A stretch of 64,000 nucleotides of DNA from Armatimonadota bacterium (lineage in GTDB: Bacteria; Armatimonadota; DTGP01; JAKQQT01): the NCBI GenBank assembly GCA_036504095.1, contig DASXVS010000048.1, forward strand, positions 1 through 64,000. Reading direction: 5' to 3'. The notes under the pieces were generated by a model. The model was given only the letters and a program-made list of their open reading frames with translations. It was not told where the DNA came from and searched no databases. Shown piece by piece: positions 55,349-64,000 of the stretch (position 1 is the first letter of the stretch; the number at the start of each line of letters is the position of its first letter). Made by a program: the position numbers and the translations under genes.

Positions 55349-55476
55349 TCACACTTGGAACCCCCCACATCCAACGAGGGGGCTTGGGTTGTCGGCGTGT
55401 ACGCCGGGCCCGCCCGTAGGCGCGCCGAAAACCGAAGCCCTTCTCACGAGGACGGAGAATTGGAGATTTCTGGAAC

Positions 55477-56058
55477 ATGCAAGTAATTCTGACACAAAGC
55501 GTCGCCGGGGTCGGAAAAGCCGGCGAATCCCACAAGGTAGCCGACGGCTATGGCCGGAACTACCTCATCCCGCGCAAACTCGCGGTTGAAGCCACCAAGG
55601 GCAATATGCGCAACCTGGACAAGATCCAGGCCGACAGCCTTAAGCGCGAATCCGAGGCCCGGTCCGCCGCCGAAAAGGTTTTTGCGGCCATCGATGGCCA
55701 GCGCCTCACGATTCCTGCCCGCGTCAGCTCGGACGGTAGCAAGCTCTACGGCTCCGTAACGCCGCAGGATATCGCAAACGCCCTGGAAGTTGCCACGAAA
55801 CAGACGCTGGACAAGCGCACCGTCCTAACCGACGCCATCAAACGCGTCGGCACAACCGAAGTGCCTGTCCGCGTCTATGCCGGCCTGACGGGACACATCA
55901 CCGTCGTCGTTTATCCCGAAGGCCAGCAGCCGCCCGCCGTGGTGGTCGCCGCCCCTGAACCCGAACCGGTCGCCGTTGCCGCCGCCCCTGCCCCCGCGCC
56001 GGAGCCGGAGCCCGCGGAAGAAATCGAAGGCGAAGATTACATCGACGCCGAAGGCTAA
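55477..56058 (+). CDS. rplI: 50S ribosomal protein L9 with C-terminal Ala/Pro/Glu extension
   Basis: MQVILTQSVAGVGKAGESHK, then VADGYGRNYLIPRKLAVEAT KGN, is the L9 N-domain signature (VxdGYaRNyLiPkglA). The central helix and the C-domain (SSDGSKLYGSVTPQDIANAL, LPVRVYAGLTGHITVVV-like) follow. The usual protein ends near residue 150. Here about 40 extra residues (PEPEPVAVAAAPAPAPEPEP, then AEEIEGEDYIDAEG) form an acidic, flexible tail. It lies before dnaB, as in many genomes, but rpsF, ssb and rpsR are missing from the usual neighbourhood. Confidence 0.96.
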   Translation: MQVILTQSVAGVGKAGESHKVADGYGRNYLIPRKLAVEATKGNMRNLDKIQADSLKRESEARSAAEKVFAAIDGQRLTIPARVSSDGSKLYGSVTPQDIANALEVATKQTLDKRTVLTDAIKRVGTTEVPVRVYAGLTGHITVVVYPEGQQPPAVVVAAPEPEPVAVAAAPAPAPEPEPAEEIEGEDYIDAEG

Positions 56059-56063
56059 CAATC

Positions 56064-56136
56064 AGACTTGAGGGCTGAGGGCTGAGGGCCGGGGGCAGAG
56101 ACGCCACACCGCCCTCGGCCCTCAGCCCTTTTACCT
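56064..56136. repeat. GGGCTGA heptamer inverted repeat between rplI and dnaB
   Basis: GAGGGCTGAGGGCTGAGGGC on the left faces GCCCTCGGCCCTCAGCCC on the right. It is the same family as in rnpB and could form a long hairpin in the rplI-dnaB transcript. Confidence 0.85.
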
Positions 56137-56150
56137 CAGCCCCTAACACA

Positions 56151-57578
56151 GTGATAGAACGTCTGGCATCGAGGGACACCATCCCCCCACAGAACCTGGA
56201 AGCGGAGCAGAGCGTCCTCGGCGCGATGATGATCGACCGCGTGGCGGTGGAACGCGCCCGCGAAATGCTCCAGCCGGAGGATTTCTACCGCGACGCTCAC
56301 CAACGCATCTTCGAGGCCATGTGGGACCTTGCGGAACGCTCCGAACCGGTTGACCTCGTAACCCTGTCGGACGCGCTTCGCGTACGCCAGCATCTGGATC
56401 AAATCGGCGGCGTCTCGTATCTCGCCACCCTCGCGGACATCGTCCCCACGACCGCCAACATCGAGTACTACGCCCGCATCGTCGAGCAGAAGGCAATCCT
56501 GCGTCGCCTCATCGAGGCCTCGAACCGCATCACCGGATGGGCGTACGAACAGCCGGACGAAGTGGACAGCATCGTCGATCGCGCCGAACAGGAGATATTC
56601 AAGGTCGGCCGCCGTCAAATGGGGTCCTCGTTCTTTCCTCTCAAGACGCTGGTTTCCCAGGGATGGGACGCCATCGAGTCTGCGTACGAGGATCAGAGCG
56701 ACGTCACCGGAGTCGATACAGGCTTCAGCCGCTTCAATTTCATGACGAGCGGGCTCCAGCCGTCCGACCTCGTCATCGTCGCCGCGCGCCCGTCCATGGG
56801 CAAGACGGCGTTCAGCCTTGGTATGGCGATCAACGCCGCAAAATCCCAACCCATTGCCGTCGCGGTGTTCAGCCTCGAAATGAGCAAGGAACAGCTCACG
56901 ATCCGAATGATCACCAGCGAGGCCCGGGTGAACGCCCACAGGCTTCGCACGGGCTATCTCCGCGAAGGCGACTGGTCTCGAATCGGCGACGCCGTGGCTC
57001 GCCTGTCAGACCTTAAGGTCTTCATCGATGACTCTTCGGATGTCACACCGACACAGATGCGCGCGAAGTGCCGGCGACTGGCTGTGGAGGAAAATCTCGG
57101 CCTTATCGTCATCGACTACCTCCAATTGATCCACGGCTCCGGCCGCGATGAGAACAGGAACCAGGAGATCACCACCATCGCGCGGCAGCTGAAATCGATG
57201 GCCAAGGAACTGAACGTCCCGGTTGTCGCCCTGAGCCAGTTGAGCCGCGCCGTGGAAAAACGCGAAGACAAGCGGCCGATGTTAAGCGACCTTCGCGAAT
57301 CCGGTTCCATTGAGGCGGAAGCCGACGTCGTTTGCTTCCTCTACCGCGACCAATACTACAAGCGCAAAGACGAGAGCTCCAGCGGCTTGGCGGCCATGGG
57401 CCACCAAACCGACGAACGCCGCATTCCAGGCGAGGAAAAGGGCGAAGTCACCGAGGTCATCATCGCCAAACACCGAAACGGCCCTGTGGGCACCGTCAAA
57501 CTCACCTTTCTTCCCGAGTACGCCCGCTTCGAAGACCTGGCCGAATACGAGGAAGAGCCGGCCTATCAGGGCGGTTAG
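56151..57578 (+). CDS. dnaB: Replicative DNA helicase DnaB
   Basis: This 475-residue protein starts at a GTG at 56151. The N-terminal domain has IPPQNLEAEQSVLGAMMID and FYRDAHQRIFEAMWDLAE. The RecA-like domain has VAARPSMGKTAFSLGMAINA (Walker A), AVFSLEMSKEQLTIRMI, NLGLIVIDYLQLIHG (Walker B), VPVVALSQLSRAVEKREDKR PMLSDLRESGSIE (with the Arg finger and sensor motifs) and VICFLYRDQYY-like sequence. It unwinds DNA at the fork. No intein is present. Confidence 0.97.
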   Translation: MIERLASRDTIPPQNLEAEQSVLGAMMIDRVAVERAREMLQPEDFYRDAHQRIFEAMWDLAERSEPVDLVTLSDALRVRQHLDQIGGVSYLATLADIVPTTANIEYYARIVEQKAILRRLIEASNRITGWAYEQPDEVDSIVDRAEQEIFKVGRRQMGSSFFPLKTLVSQGWDAIESAYEDQSDVTGVDTGFSRFNFMTSGLQPSDLVIVAARPSMGKTAFSLGMAINAAKSQPIAVAVFSLEMSKEQLTIRMITSEARVNAHRLRTGYLREGDWSRIGDAVARLSDLKVFIDDSSDVTPTQMRAKCRRLAVEENLGLIVIDYLQLIHGSGRDENRNQEITTIARQLKSMAKELNVPVVALSQLSRAVEKREDKRPMLSDLRESGSIEAEADVVCFLYRDQYYKRKDESSSGLAAMGHQTDERRIPGEEKGEVTEVIIAKHRNGPVGTVKLTFLPEYARFEDLAEYEEEPAYQGG

Positions 57579-57608
57579 CGGGCGCCGAATGGCCTCCAAT
57601 CGCCAAGA

Positions 57609-57656
57609 CCGGCGTCGCGCCGGTGTGGCGCAGATAACCGGCGGGACGCCGGTCGT
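57609..57656. repeat. GC-rich inverted repeat after dnaB
   Basis: GACCGGCGTC (57609) with GCGCCGGT on the left and ACCGGCG, GACGCCGGTC on the right (ending 57656) form two nested perfect arms. It is unrelated in sequence to the heptamer families. It may serve as a terminator for dnaB or be a small repeat element. Confidence 0.65.
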
Positions 57657-57725
57657 ACCGCGTACGGACGATTACCAGCAAACTGATTAGCACAATACCC
57701 TGCCCCCCTGGCACCTGCCCCGATC

Positions 57726-58058
57726 ATGCCAACACTCTGGGACAAAATCATAGGCACCTGGGCGGTGGCCGCCGGCATCTCGCTGACCTTCACGTTCTTC
57801 AAGCAGTACCGCGCCGGCTTGCGCTACATCTACCTACTCCTCATCGGCATTTGGATAGGCCTGTGGGGCGTCCAGGCCCTCCGCCATGCGGAGATAATCC
57901 CCCGCTGGGCCATGTGGGCGTTGTTCGGCCTTGGAATGATCACAATGCTTCGCGACAGCGCGCGAAGGTATCGCGAAACGAGCGCCGCCCTCAGGGCCGA
58001 GCGCATCGCCCGCCTCAAGAGCAGCCTGTCCAAGCCACCGGATGACTCCTCCAGTTGA
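57726..58058 (+). CDS. Small membrane protein of unknown function
   Basis: This 110-residue protein has three likely membrane segments: IIGTWAVAAGISLTFTFF, YIYLLLIGIWIGLWGVQAL and MWALFGLGMITMLRDSAR. A basic cytoplasmic tail follows (RYRETSAALRAERIARLKSS). I do not recognise a family. It lies between dnaB and purD on the same strand, 35 bases before purD. Confidence 0.55.
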   Translation: MPTLWDKIIGTWAVAAGISLTFTFFKQYRAGLRYIYLLLIGIWIGLWGVQALRHAEIIPRWAMWALFGLGMITMLRDSARRYRETSAALRAERIARLKSSLSKPPDDSSS

Positions 58059-58093
58059 TTTCGCGTTTCACCCACCCGTTAGAATGAGAACGT

Positions 58094-59374
58094 ATGAAGA
58101 TACTGCTGATCGGAAGTGGTGGTCGCGAACACGCGCTCGCCTGGAGCCTCTCGCAATGTGCGGAAGTGTCTGAAATCCTTGCCGCGCCCGGAAACCCCGG
58201 CATCGCCCATCTCGGGCGATGCCTTCCTGTTTCCGCCACGGACCGGCAAGCGATACTGGACGTCTGCCGCACCGAAGGGATCGGCCTTGTCGTCGTCGGC
58301 CCGGAAGCGCCGCTGATTGCCGGCCTCGCCGACCTCCTCCGGTCCAACGGTTTCGCCGTCTTTGGGCCCGGCGCAGACGGCGCCCGGCTTGAAGGTTCGA
58401 AGGTTTTCGCCAAGGACCTCTTCCGGAAATACGGCATCCCGTCCGCCCACTACCAGTCCTTCGATCATCCCGTCGCCGCCGAAGCCGCCGCGCGTTCGTG
58501 GAACGGGCCGGTGGTCGTTAAGGCCGATGGCGAAGCGGGCGGCAAGGGTGTGCTTATGTGCGAGACACCCGACGAAGCGGTGGCAGCGATTGACAGGATC
58601 ATGCGCGAGCGCGCCTTCGGCGACGCCGGCGAACGGATCGTGCTGGAAGACTGGCTCCGCGGCACCGAGATGAGCCTCTTCGCACTATGCGATGGCAAGA
58701 CCGTCCTGCCGATGCAGACGGCGCAAGATTACAAGCGCATTGGCGAAGGCGATACCGGCCAGAACACCGGGGGCATGGGCGCGGTTACGCCGGTTCCCTT
58801 CGTGACTCCGGAGATGCTGAAATCCGCCGTGAGTGACGTGCTGGAACCCACCGTTCGGGCTCTTCGAGCCGAGGGGATCGATTATCGCGGCGTTCTTTAC
58901 GCCGGCCTGATGTGGACGGCGGACGGATGGAGGTTGCTGGAGTATAACTGCCGGTTCGGCGACCCTGAAACCCAGCCGCTGGTCACCCGCCTGAAGTCGA
59001 GCCTGGCGGACCTCATGCTGGCCTGCGCCAACGGTGATCTCGATGGCCGAACGATCGAATGGTCCTCGGATTGCGCGGCGTGCATCGTGCTCACCGCTGC
59101 GGGCTACCCTGGGGCGTACGACAAGGGCGCCGTCATTCGTGGCCTGAAACTCGCCGCGGAGCTGCCCGATGTGACCGTCTTCCACGCCGGGACCACGATC
59201 AATGAACAGAAACTGGTGGCAACATCCGGCGGACGGGTGCTCGACGTCGTCGCGAAGGGCGCCACATATAAAGAAGCGCTGGAGCGCGCCCGTGAAGCCG
59301 CCGAAATGGTGGACTTCACCGGCAAGTATTATCGCCGGGACATCGGCCGCAACCTATTGGGAACCGCGGGATAA
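58094..59374 (+). CDS. purD: Phosphoribosylamine-glycine ligase (GARS)
   Basis: This 426-residue protein begins MKILLIGSGGREHALAWSLS, the PurD N-domain. FAKDLFRKYGIPSAHYQSFD, GPVVVKADGEAGGKGVLMCE (ATP-grasp loop), YKRIGEGDTGQNTGGMGAVT, GIDYRGVLYAGLMWTADGWR LLEYNCRFGDPETQ and a C-terminal CIVLTAAGYPGAYDKG are all standard. It couples phosphoribosylamine to glycine with ATP in purine synthesis. A TAGAAT box lies about 8 bases before the ATG and there is little ribosome site, so the transcript is nearly leaderless. Confidence 0.97.
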   Translation: MKILLIGSGGREHALAWSLSQCAEVSEILAAPGNPGIAHLGRCLPVSATDRQAILDVCRTEGIGLVVVGPEAPLIAGLADLLRSNGFAVFGPGADGARLEGSKVFAKDLFRKYGIPSAHYQSFDHPVAAEAAARSWNGPVVVKADGEAGGKGVLMCETPDEAVAAIDRIMRERAFGDAGERIVLEDWLRGTEMSLFALCDGKTVLPMQTAQDYKRIGEGDTGQNTGGMGAVTPVPFVTPEMLKSAVSDVLEPTVRALRAEGIDYRGVLYAGLMWTADGWRLLEYNCRFGDPETQPLVTRLKSSLADLMLACANGDLDGRTIEWSSDCAACIVLTAAGYPGAYDKGAVIRGLKLAAELPDVTVFHAGTTINEQKLVATSGGRVLDVVAKGATYKEALERAREAAEMVDFTGKYYRRDIGRNLLGTAG

Positions 59375-59505
59375 CCACCAAGGCGCAAAGACACCAAGAG
59401 GGTGATGAGTTATGAATGGGGATTGCTTGCAAGGTGTCAGGCATTCATTATTCATCGGTCCTAATTCATCATTCCTGCTTTGTGCCTTCGTGATTTTGTG
59501 GTAGA
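59371..59505. repeat. Heptamer inverted repeat between purD and purB
   Basis: CACCAAG, GCGCAAA and GACACCA units (59377 on) face TTTGTGCCTTCGTGATTTTGTGG (59479-59501). Inner arms are of the ATGAATG/CATTCAT family. The CACAAAG words match those before rnpB. Confidence 0.75.
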
Positions 59506-59519
59506 GGATTCGAGCAAGT

Positions 59520-60812
59520 ATGATAGACCGTTACTCGCTGCCGGATATGGCAGCCATATGGAGTGAAGATAACAAATTTCGGAAGTGGCTGGACGTGGAG
59601 CTTGCCGTCTCCGATGCCTTGGCCGAGATCGGCGAAATCCCTGCGGAAGCCGCCCGCATCCAGCGCGAAAAGGGACGCGTGGACGCCGCCGAGATCGCCG
59701 AGATCGAGAAGACCACCGATCACGACGTCATCGCGTTCATCAAATGCGCGACACGCGACATGGGCGAAGCCGAGTCCTACTTCCATCATGGCGTCACCTC
59801 AACAGACATCGTGGACACCGCTCAGGCTCTGCAACTGAGCGAGGCGTGCGACCTGTTGATTGCGGACGTTCAAGCGCTGGAAACCGTTCTGGTTCGCCGC
59901 GCGCGTGAGCACAAAACAACGCTGCAGATTGGCCGTACGCACGGCGTTCACGGTGAACCCGTCACGTTTGGCCTCAAACTCGCCGTCTGGATCGCCGAGG
60001 TCCGCCGCAGCATCGACCGCCTCCAGCACGCCCGAAAAGGCATCACTGTTGGCCAGCTCAGCGGCGCTGTCGGCACTTATGCCAACATCGATCCCCGCGT
60101 CGAAACCCTCGCCTGCCGCGCGCTGGGGTTGGAGCCGTCGCCTGCATCCACCCAGACGCTGCAACGCGACCGTCACGCCGAACTACTGACCACTTTCGCC
60201 GTCGTCGGCGGCAGCCTCGAGAAGTTTGCCACGGAGATCCGCAACCTGCAACGTACCGATATCCTCGAAGCCGAAGAGTACTTCAAGCCCGGCCAGCGAG
60301 GCAGTTCAGCCATGCCGCACAAACGCAACCCGATAACGGCTGAGCGGGTCGCCGGAATGGCGCGTCTTCTGCGCGGCTACGCGGTGACGGCGATGGAAAA
60401 CCAGTCACTCTGGCACGAGCGCGACATTACGCACTCCAGCGCCGAGCGAGTCATCCTGCCGGACGCGTGCCTTTGCCTGCACTACATGCTCCGCAAGTTC
60501 ACGGACGTGATGGATCGCCTCATCGTCTATCCTGCGAACATGATGCGTAACGTTGAGCGTACGAAGGGTCTCGTAGTATCTCAACGGGTGATGCTCGCAC
60601 TTACTGAGAAGGGCATGAGCCGCGAGGATTCCTATAAAGCCGTCCAGCGAAATGCCCTCGCCGCCTGGAACGGCGAAAGCGATTTCCGCGCCAACCTCGA
60701 AGCCGATCCGGAAGTCATGGCTCGCGTAACGTCAGCGGACCTGGACGAGCTGTTCGACTACACCTATTTCACGCGCCACCTCGGCGTCGTGTTCGACAGA
60801 CTGGGAATATGA
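59520..60812 (+). CDS. purB: Adenylosuccinate lyase
   Basis: This 430-residue protein has the fumarase/aspartase fold. MIDRYSLPDMAAIWSEDNKF starts it, as in short-type PurB. TTDHDVIAFIKCATRDMGEA and ESYFHHGVTSTDIVDTAQAL hold active-site residues, LQIGRTHGVHGEPVTFGLKL has the catalytic His, and GQRGSSAMPHKRNPITAERV is the family signature with the catalytic Ser loop. It cleaves SAICAR and adenylosuccinate. The spacers on either side are heptamer repeats, yet the gene order with purS, purQ and purL is kept. Confidence 0.97.
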   Translation: MIDRYSLPDMAAIWSEDNKFRKWLDVELAVSDALAEIGEIPAEAARIQREKGRVDAAEIAEIEKTTDHDVIAFIKCATRDMGEAESYFHHGVTSTDIVDTAQALQLSEACDLLIADVQALETVLVRRAREHKTTLQIGRTHGVHGEPVTFGLKLAVWIAEVRRSIDRLQHARKGITVGQLSGAVGTYANIDPRVETLACRALGLEPSPASTQTLQRDRHAELLTTFAVVGGSLEKFATEIRNLQRTDILEAEEYFKPGQRGSSAMPHKRNPITAERVAGMARLLRGYAVTAMENQSLWHERDITHSSAERVILPDACLCLHYMLRKFTDVMDRLIVYPANMMRNVERTKGLVVSQRVMLALTEKGMSREDSYKAVQRNALAAWNGESDFRANLEADPEVMARVTSADLDELFDYTYFTRHLGVVFDRLGI

Positions 60813-60905
60813 GATTCGAGAATTGACAATTGAGATGCGACTGTTGAGAATCGGATCTCAAATCTCAACCCTCAATACTCGAATCTCAATACTCAAGTCT
60901 CAAGC
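60811..60905. repeat. TCTCAAA heptamer inverted repeat between purB and purS
   Basis: The right arm reads TCTCAAA, TCTCAAC, CCTCAAT, ACTCGAA, TCTCAAT, ACTCAAG, TCTCAAG (60855-60903). The left arm reads TGAGATT, CGAGAAT, TGACAAT, TGAGATG, CGACTGT, TGAGAAT. This is the clearest example of tandem heptamers arranged as an inverted pair. Confidence 0.92.
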
Positions 60906-60920
60906 GACGAAGGAGCGATA

Positions 60921-61157
60921 ATGCCCAAAGCAAAAGTATATGTCACGTTGAAACCGGCCATCCTGGACGCCCAGGGTCAGACGGTAAAAACGGCCCTTGA
61001 ACACCTGGGGTTCGAAGGCATCACCGACGTCCGTGTCGGCAAGTATATAGAGATCAGCCTGCCCGATGGCGCCGGCGAAGCGGATGTCGAGGCCATGTGC
61101 ACGAAACTCCTCGCCAACCCGGTTCTCGAGGAGTATAAGTTCGAGGTAGCAGGTTGA
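60921..61157 (+). CDS. purS: Phosphoribosylformylglycinamidine synthase subunit PurS
   Basis: At 78 residues it is of normal PurS length. KAKVYVTLKPAILDAQGQTV, KTALEHLGFEGITDVRVGKY IEI and CTKLLANPVLEEYKFEV are canonical. PurS bridges PurQ and PurL in the FGAM synthase complex. AAGGAG precedes the start. Its TGA overlaps the ATG of the next gene (TGATG). Confidence 0.96.
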   Translation: MPKAKVYVTLKPAILDAQGQTVKTALEHLGFEGITDVRVGKYIEISLPDGAGEADVEAMCTKLLANPVLEEYKFEVAG

Positions 61158-61783
61158 TGGCATCGCGCATCGCGAAATGGCGCGAGGCCGCCGTCTCCAT
61201 GCACCCGGCGGGCTGGCTGTGGGCGTTCATGCACAAGAACCCCACGCCGAAGCGCTTCGACCTGCTCTACAAACTCGGAAAGGGCGATCCGTGGCGCACA
61301 CAGAACGCTCCCTATGAGGACCGCAAGCGCGCGGATCTTCTGTCCCTGCTCCGCGAGCGGTACACGAGCATACTGGATGTAGGCTGCGGAACCGGTACCC
61401 TGACGCGCCTCCTGGCGCAGCGAGGGCCCGTTCTCGGTGTTGATGCCAGCGCGGTGGCCATCGAGCACGCGCGGCAGGCTGGCGGAATGGATGTGGCCTA
61501 CGAAGCCGCTGATCTCACGAAAGCAGAACTTGCCGGTCCCTACGATCTGGTGGTCGCCAGCGAAGTGCTGTATTACCTGGTGCCGGAACAGCGTGAAGCC
61601 GTCATCGGCAACCTGGCGCGGGCGCTCTCGACCGGCGGCCAGTTTGTCGTCGCTGGCGGGAAGGGAGACGATCGTGTCATCCCTCTGCTCGAGATGCGGC
61701 CGGACTTGAAGTTCGTCGCAGAAGTTGTGCGGGACGAGGATGTCTGGCGCCCCTATCGCATCGCCCTGTTCGAGAAAGTATGA
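61157..61783 (+). CDS. NodS-like SAM-dependent methyltransferase inserted in the pur operon
   Basis: This 208-residue protein overlaps purS (TGATG; a TTG one codon upstream is also possible). The class I methyltransferase motif I is SILDVGCGTGTLTRLLAQRG, motif II GVDASAVAIEHARQAGG, and YDLVVASEVLYYLVPEQREA follows motif III. The pre-domain GDPWRTQNAPYEDRKRADLL resembles NodS-type N-methyltransferases. The substrate is unknown and there is no obvious link to purines. Tight overlap with purS and 14 bases to purQ make cotranscription almost certain. Confidence 0.82.
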   Translation: MASRIAKWREAAVSMHPAGWLWAFMHKNPTPKRFDLLYKLGKGDPWRTQNAPYEDRKRADLLSLLRERYTSILDVGCGTGTLTRLLAQRGPVLGVDASAVAIEHARQAGGMDVAYEAADLTKAELAGPYDLVVASEVLYYLVPEQREAVIGNLARALSTGGQFVVAGGKGDDRVIPLLEMRPDLKFVAEVVRDEDVWRPYRIALFEKV

Positions 61784-61797
61784 TCTGAGAAACAATT

Positions 61798-62484
61798 ATG
61801 ACGTTTGGTGTGATTATATTCCCCGGCAGTAACTGCGATATGGACGCAGTGCACGCTCTTACGGACGCCCTGGGTCAGGAAGCTCGCCCGATCTGGCACG
61901 AGGAGACGAGCCTGGGCGGAGTGGACGGCGTGGTGGTGCCCGGCGGCTTTTCGTATGGCGACTACCTCCGGTGCGGCGCCATCGCCCGGTTCAGCCCCAT
62001 CATGGATGCCGTTCGGGAACACGCCGCCGCAGGCAAGCCGGTCATCGGCATCTGTAACGGCTTTCAGATCCTCACGGAGGCCCATCTGCTGCCCGGCGCA
62101 CTGCATCGCAACGAAGGCCTCCAGTTCCTGTGCCAACCGGTTTACCTGCGAGTGGAGAACAATGAGACCGTGTTCACCCGCGCATACAAACGCGGCCAGG
62201 TCATCCAACTTCCGATCGCGCATAACGAAGGTAACTACTTCGCGGAAAGCGCTGAGATCCGCCGCCTTGAAGACGAACGCCGCGTCGTATTCCGGTATTG
62301 CGATCCGCTCGGTCGAATCAGCGGCGCCGCCAATGTGAACGGCAGCATTAACAACATCGCCGGCATCCTCAACGACGCCGGGAATGTCCTCGGGATGATG
62401 CCGCATCCTGAACGGGCCTGTGAGGCGATTCTGGGCAGCGAGGATGGCCGAGGAGTATTCGAAAGCCTGATAATCGAGGGCTGA
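61798..62484 (+). CDS. purQ: Phosphoribosylformylglycinamidine synthase subunit PurQ (glutaminase)
   Basis: This 228-residue protein is the class I glutamine amidotransferase of FGAM synthase. [60 protein letters not shown] (nucleophile Cys) and [20 protein letters not shown] (His and Glu) are the motifs. It supplies ammonia to PurL. The conserved C-terminal ends are normal. Confidence 0.97.
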   Translation: MTFGVIIFPGSNCDMDAVHALTDALGQEARPIWHEETSLGGVDGVVVPGGFSYGDYLRCGAIARFSPIMDAVREHAAAGKPVIGICNGFQILTEAHLLPGALHRNEGLQFLCQPVYLRVENNETVFTRAYKRGQVIQLPIAHNEGNYFAESAEIRRLEDERRVVFRYCDPLGRISGAANVNGSINNIAGILNDAGNVLGMMPHPERACEAILGSEDGRGVFESLIIEG

Positions 62485-62528
62485 CATCGGGGCCCGAACG
62501 GCGGCGCAATCCCGAAATCTGGAACCAT

Positions 62529-62957
62529 ATGGATAATCGCGAGATACTGCTGGATCTTGGCTTCGTACCGGCCGGCCAGTGGATCCTGGACAATGGCCGG
62601 CCGTTTCCGCACCTTTTGAGCGGACGGTCAAACCGCTCCGCCCTGTACGCGTTCGTTCTTAGTGGCGAGGTGGTCTTTATCGGCCGGCTCAAAGGGGCGT
62701 TTGGCGGTCAGATCGGCGCCGAAGGGCCGATGGGAATGACCCATCATCACGCGACAGACAACGACCGCCGCATCATCTCAACGCTGATGACCGGTGAAGA
62801 CATTGAAATACTGGAGTTCGCGCCGGACGAAGCGATTGAATACCGCGGTTGGGGCGTCAATATCGGGGCCGGGATCTTGGATGCATTGGTCGAACGCATC
62901 AAGCCGGACTGGAATCTGAACAGCGGCCTTCCGCCCAAATCGACTCGGCCGTTTTGA
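62529..62957 (+). CDS. GIY-YIG-like domain protein between purQ and purL
   Basis: This 142-residue soluble protein has the segment SALYAFVLSGEVVFIGRLKG, which resembles the two strands of a GIY-YIG domain (LYxF and VxFIG), followed by a long helix region. HHHATDNDRRIISTLMTGED IEILEFAPDE could carry the later strand, and DWNLNSGLPPKSTRPF ends it (the WN-N context is common in this superfamily). The canonical tyrosines are only partly kept, so nuclease activity is uncertain. Same strand as purQ and purL, 44 and 36 bases away. Confidence 0.6.
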   Translation: MDNREILLDLGFVPAGQWILDNGRPFPHLLSGRSNRSALYAFVLSGEVVFIGRLKGAFGGQIGAEGPMGMTHHHATDNDRRIISTLMTGEDIEILEFAPDEAIEYRGWGVNIGAGILDALVERIKPDWNLNSGLPPKSTRPF

Positions 62958-62993
62958 GCCACACCCAGCGAAAGCACGAATCGTATCAAACTG

Positions 62994-64000
<1,007 letters not shown>

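Overview
The window is about 62-65% GC and gene-dense, with no rRNA. Secreted carbohydrate-active enzymes, C-terminal dockerin-like modules, a PEP-CTERM protein, an outer-membrane secretin, an ImuB/DnaE2-type mutasome and degenerate intergenic repeats suggest a diderm, free-living heterotroph. Armatimonadota is my best guess and Planctomycetota-like lineages are the alternative. This assignment is indirect and tentative.

Layout. 1-135: 5' end of a group II intron (minus strand), sitting directly after the terminator of a DUF1801 gene. 960-7734: a secreted GH30-like glycosidase, then minus-strand exopolysaccharide-type genes (PHP protein, polysaccharide deacetylase, GT4 glycosyltransferase, acyltransferase-3). 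8106-14001: a SOS-mutagenesis cassette (ImuB-like Y-family protein, DUF6504 protein, DnaE2) interrupted by a MazEF-type toxin-antitoxin pair. 14134-20855: HNH-like orphan, GH130, SDR, peroxiredoxin, GH38 mannosidase, DUF72. 21060-23317: an Nramp-family transporter behind an M-box (Mg2+) riboswitch. 23355-28695: a five-gene minus-strand locus with two paralogous secreted subunit-like proteins, a PapD-like/WxLIP-like Ig protein, a secretin and a third subunit-like protein. This is my main candidate for an undescribed surface or secretion system. 29192: tRNA-Lys(CTT). 29801-39705: MFS exporter, six-hairpin glycosidase, Lys-rich repeat protein, YfcH epimerase, sugar ABC importer, gluconolactonase. 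39779-40774: RNase P RNA, followed by hicBA flanked by a 50-nt exact duplicate of the rnpB 3' end. 40896-50965: PEP-CTERM protein, two tiny coupled ORFs, dockerin SGNH hydrolase, MbfA-like ferritin-VIT, NlpC/P60, peptidase C26, Ppx/GppA, two TrkA proteins, RbsB/RbsC, pentapeptide-repeat protein. 51038-57578: SRAP, dual-specificity phosphatase, LarB/LarC, L9, DnaB. 58094-64000: purine synthesis (purD, purB, purS, purQ, purL) with two unrelated genes interleaved.

A theme across the whole window is degenerate 7-nt tandem repeats in many unrelated word families, often arranged as large inverted repeats. They fill spacers and also lie inside rnpB, dnaE2 and the 3' end of larB, and beside several promoters. 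One of the rnpB-tail duplication breakpoints falls in such a repeat.

All calls come from reading the sequence by eye. No alignments, folding programs or database searches were run.
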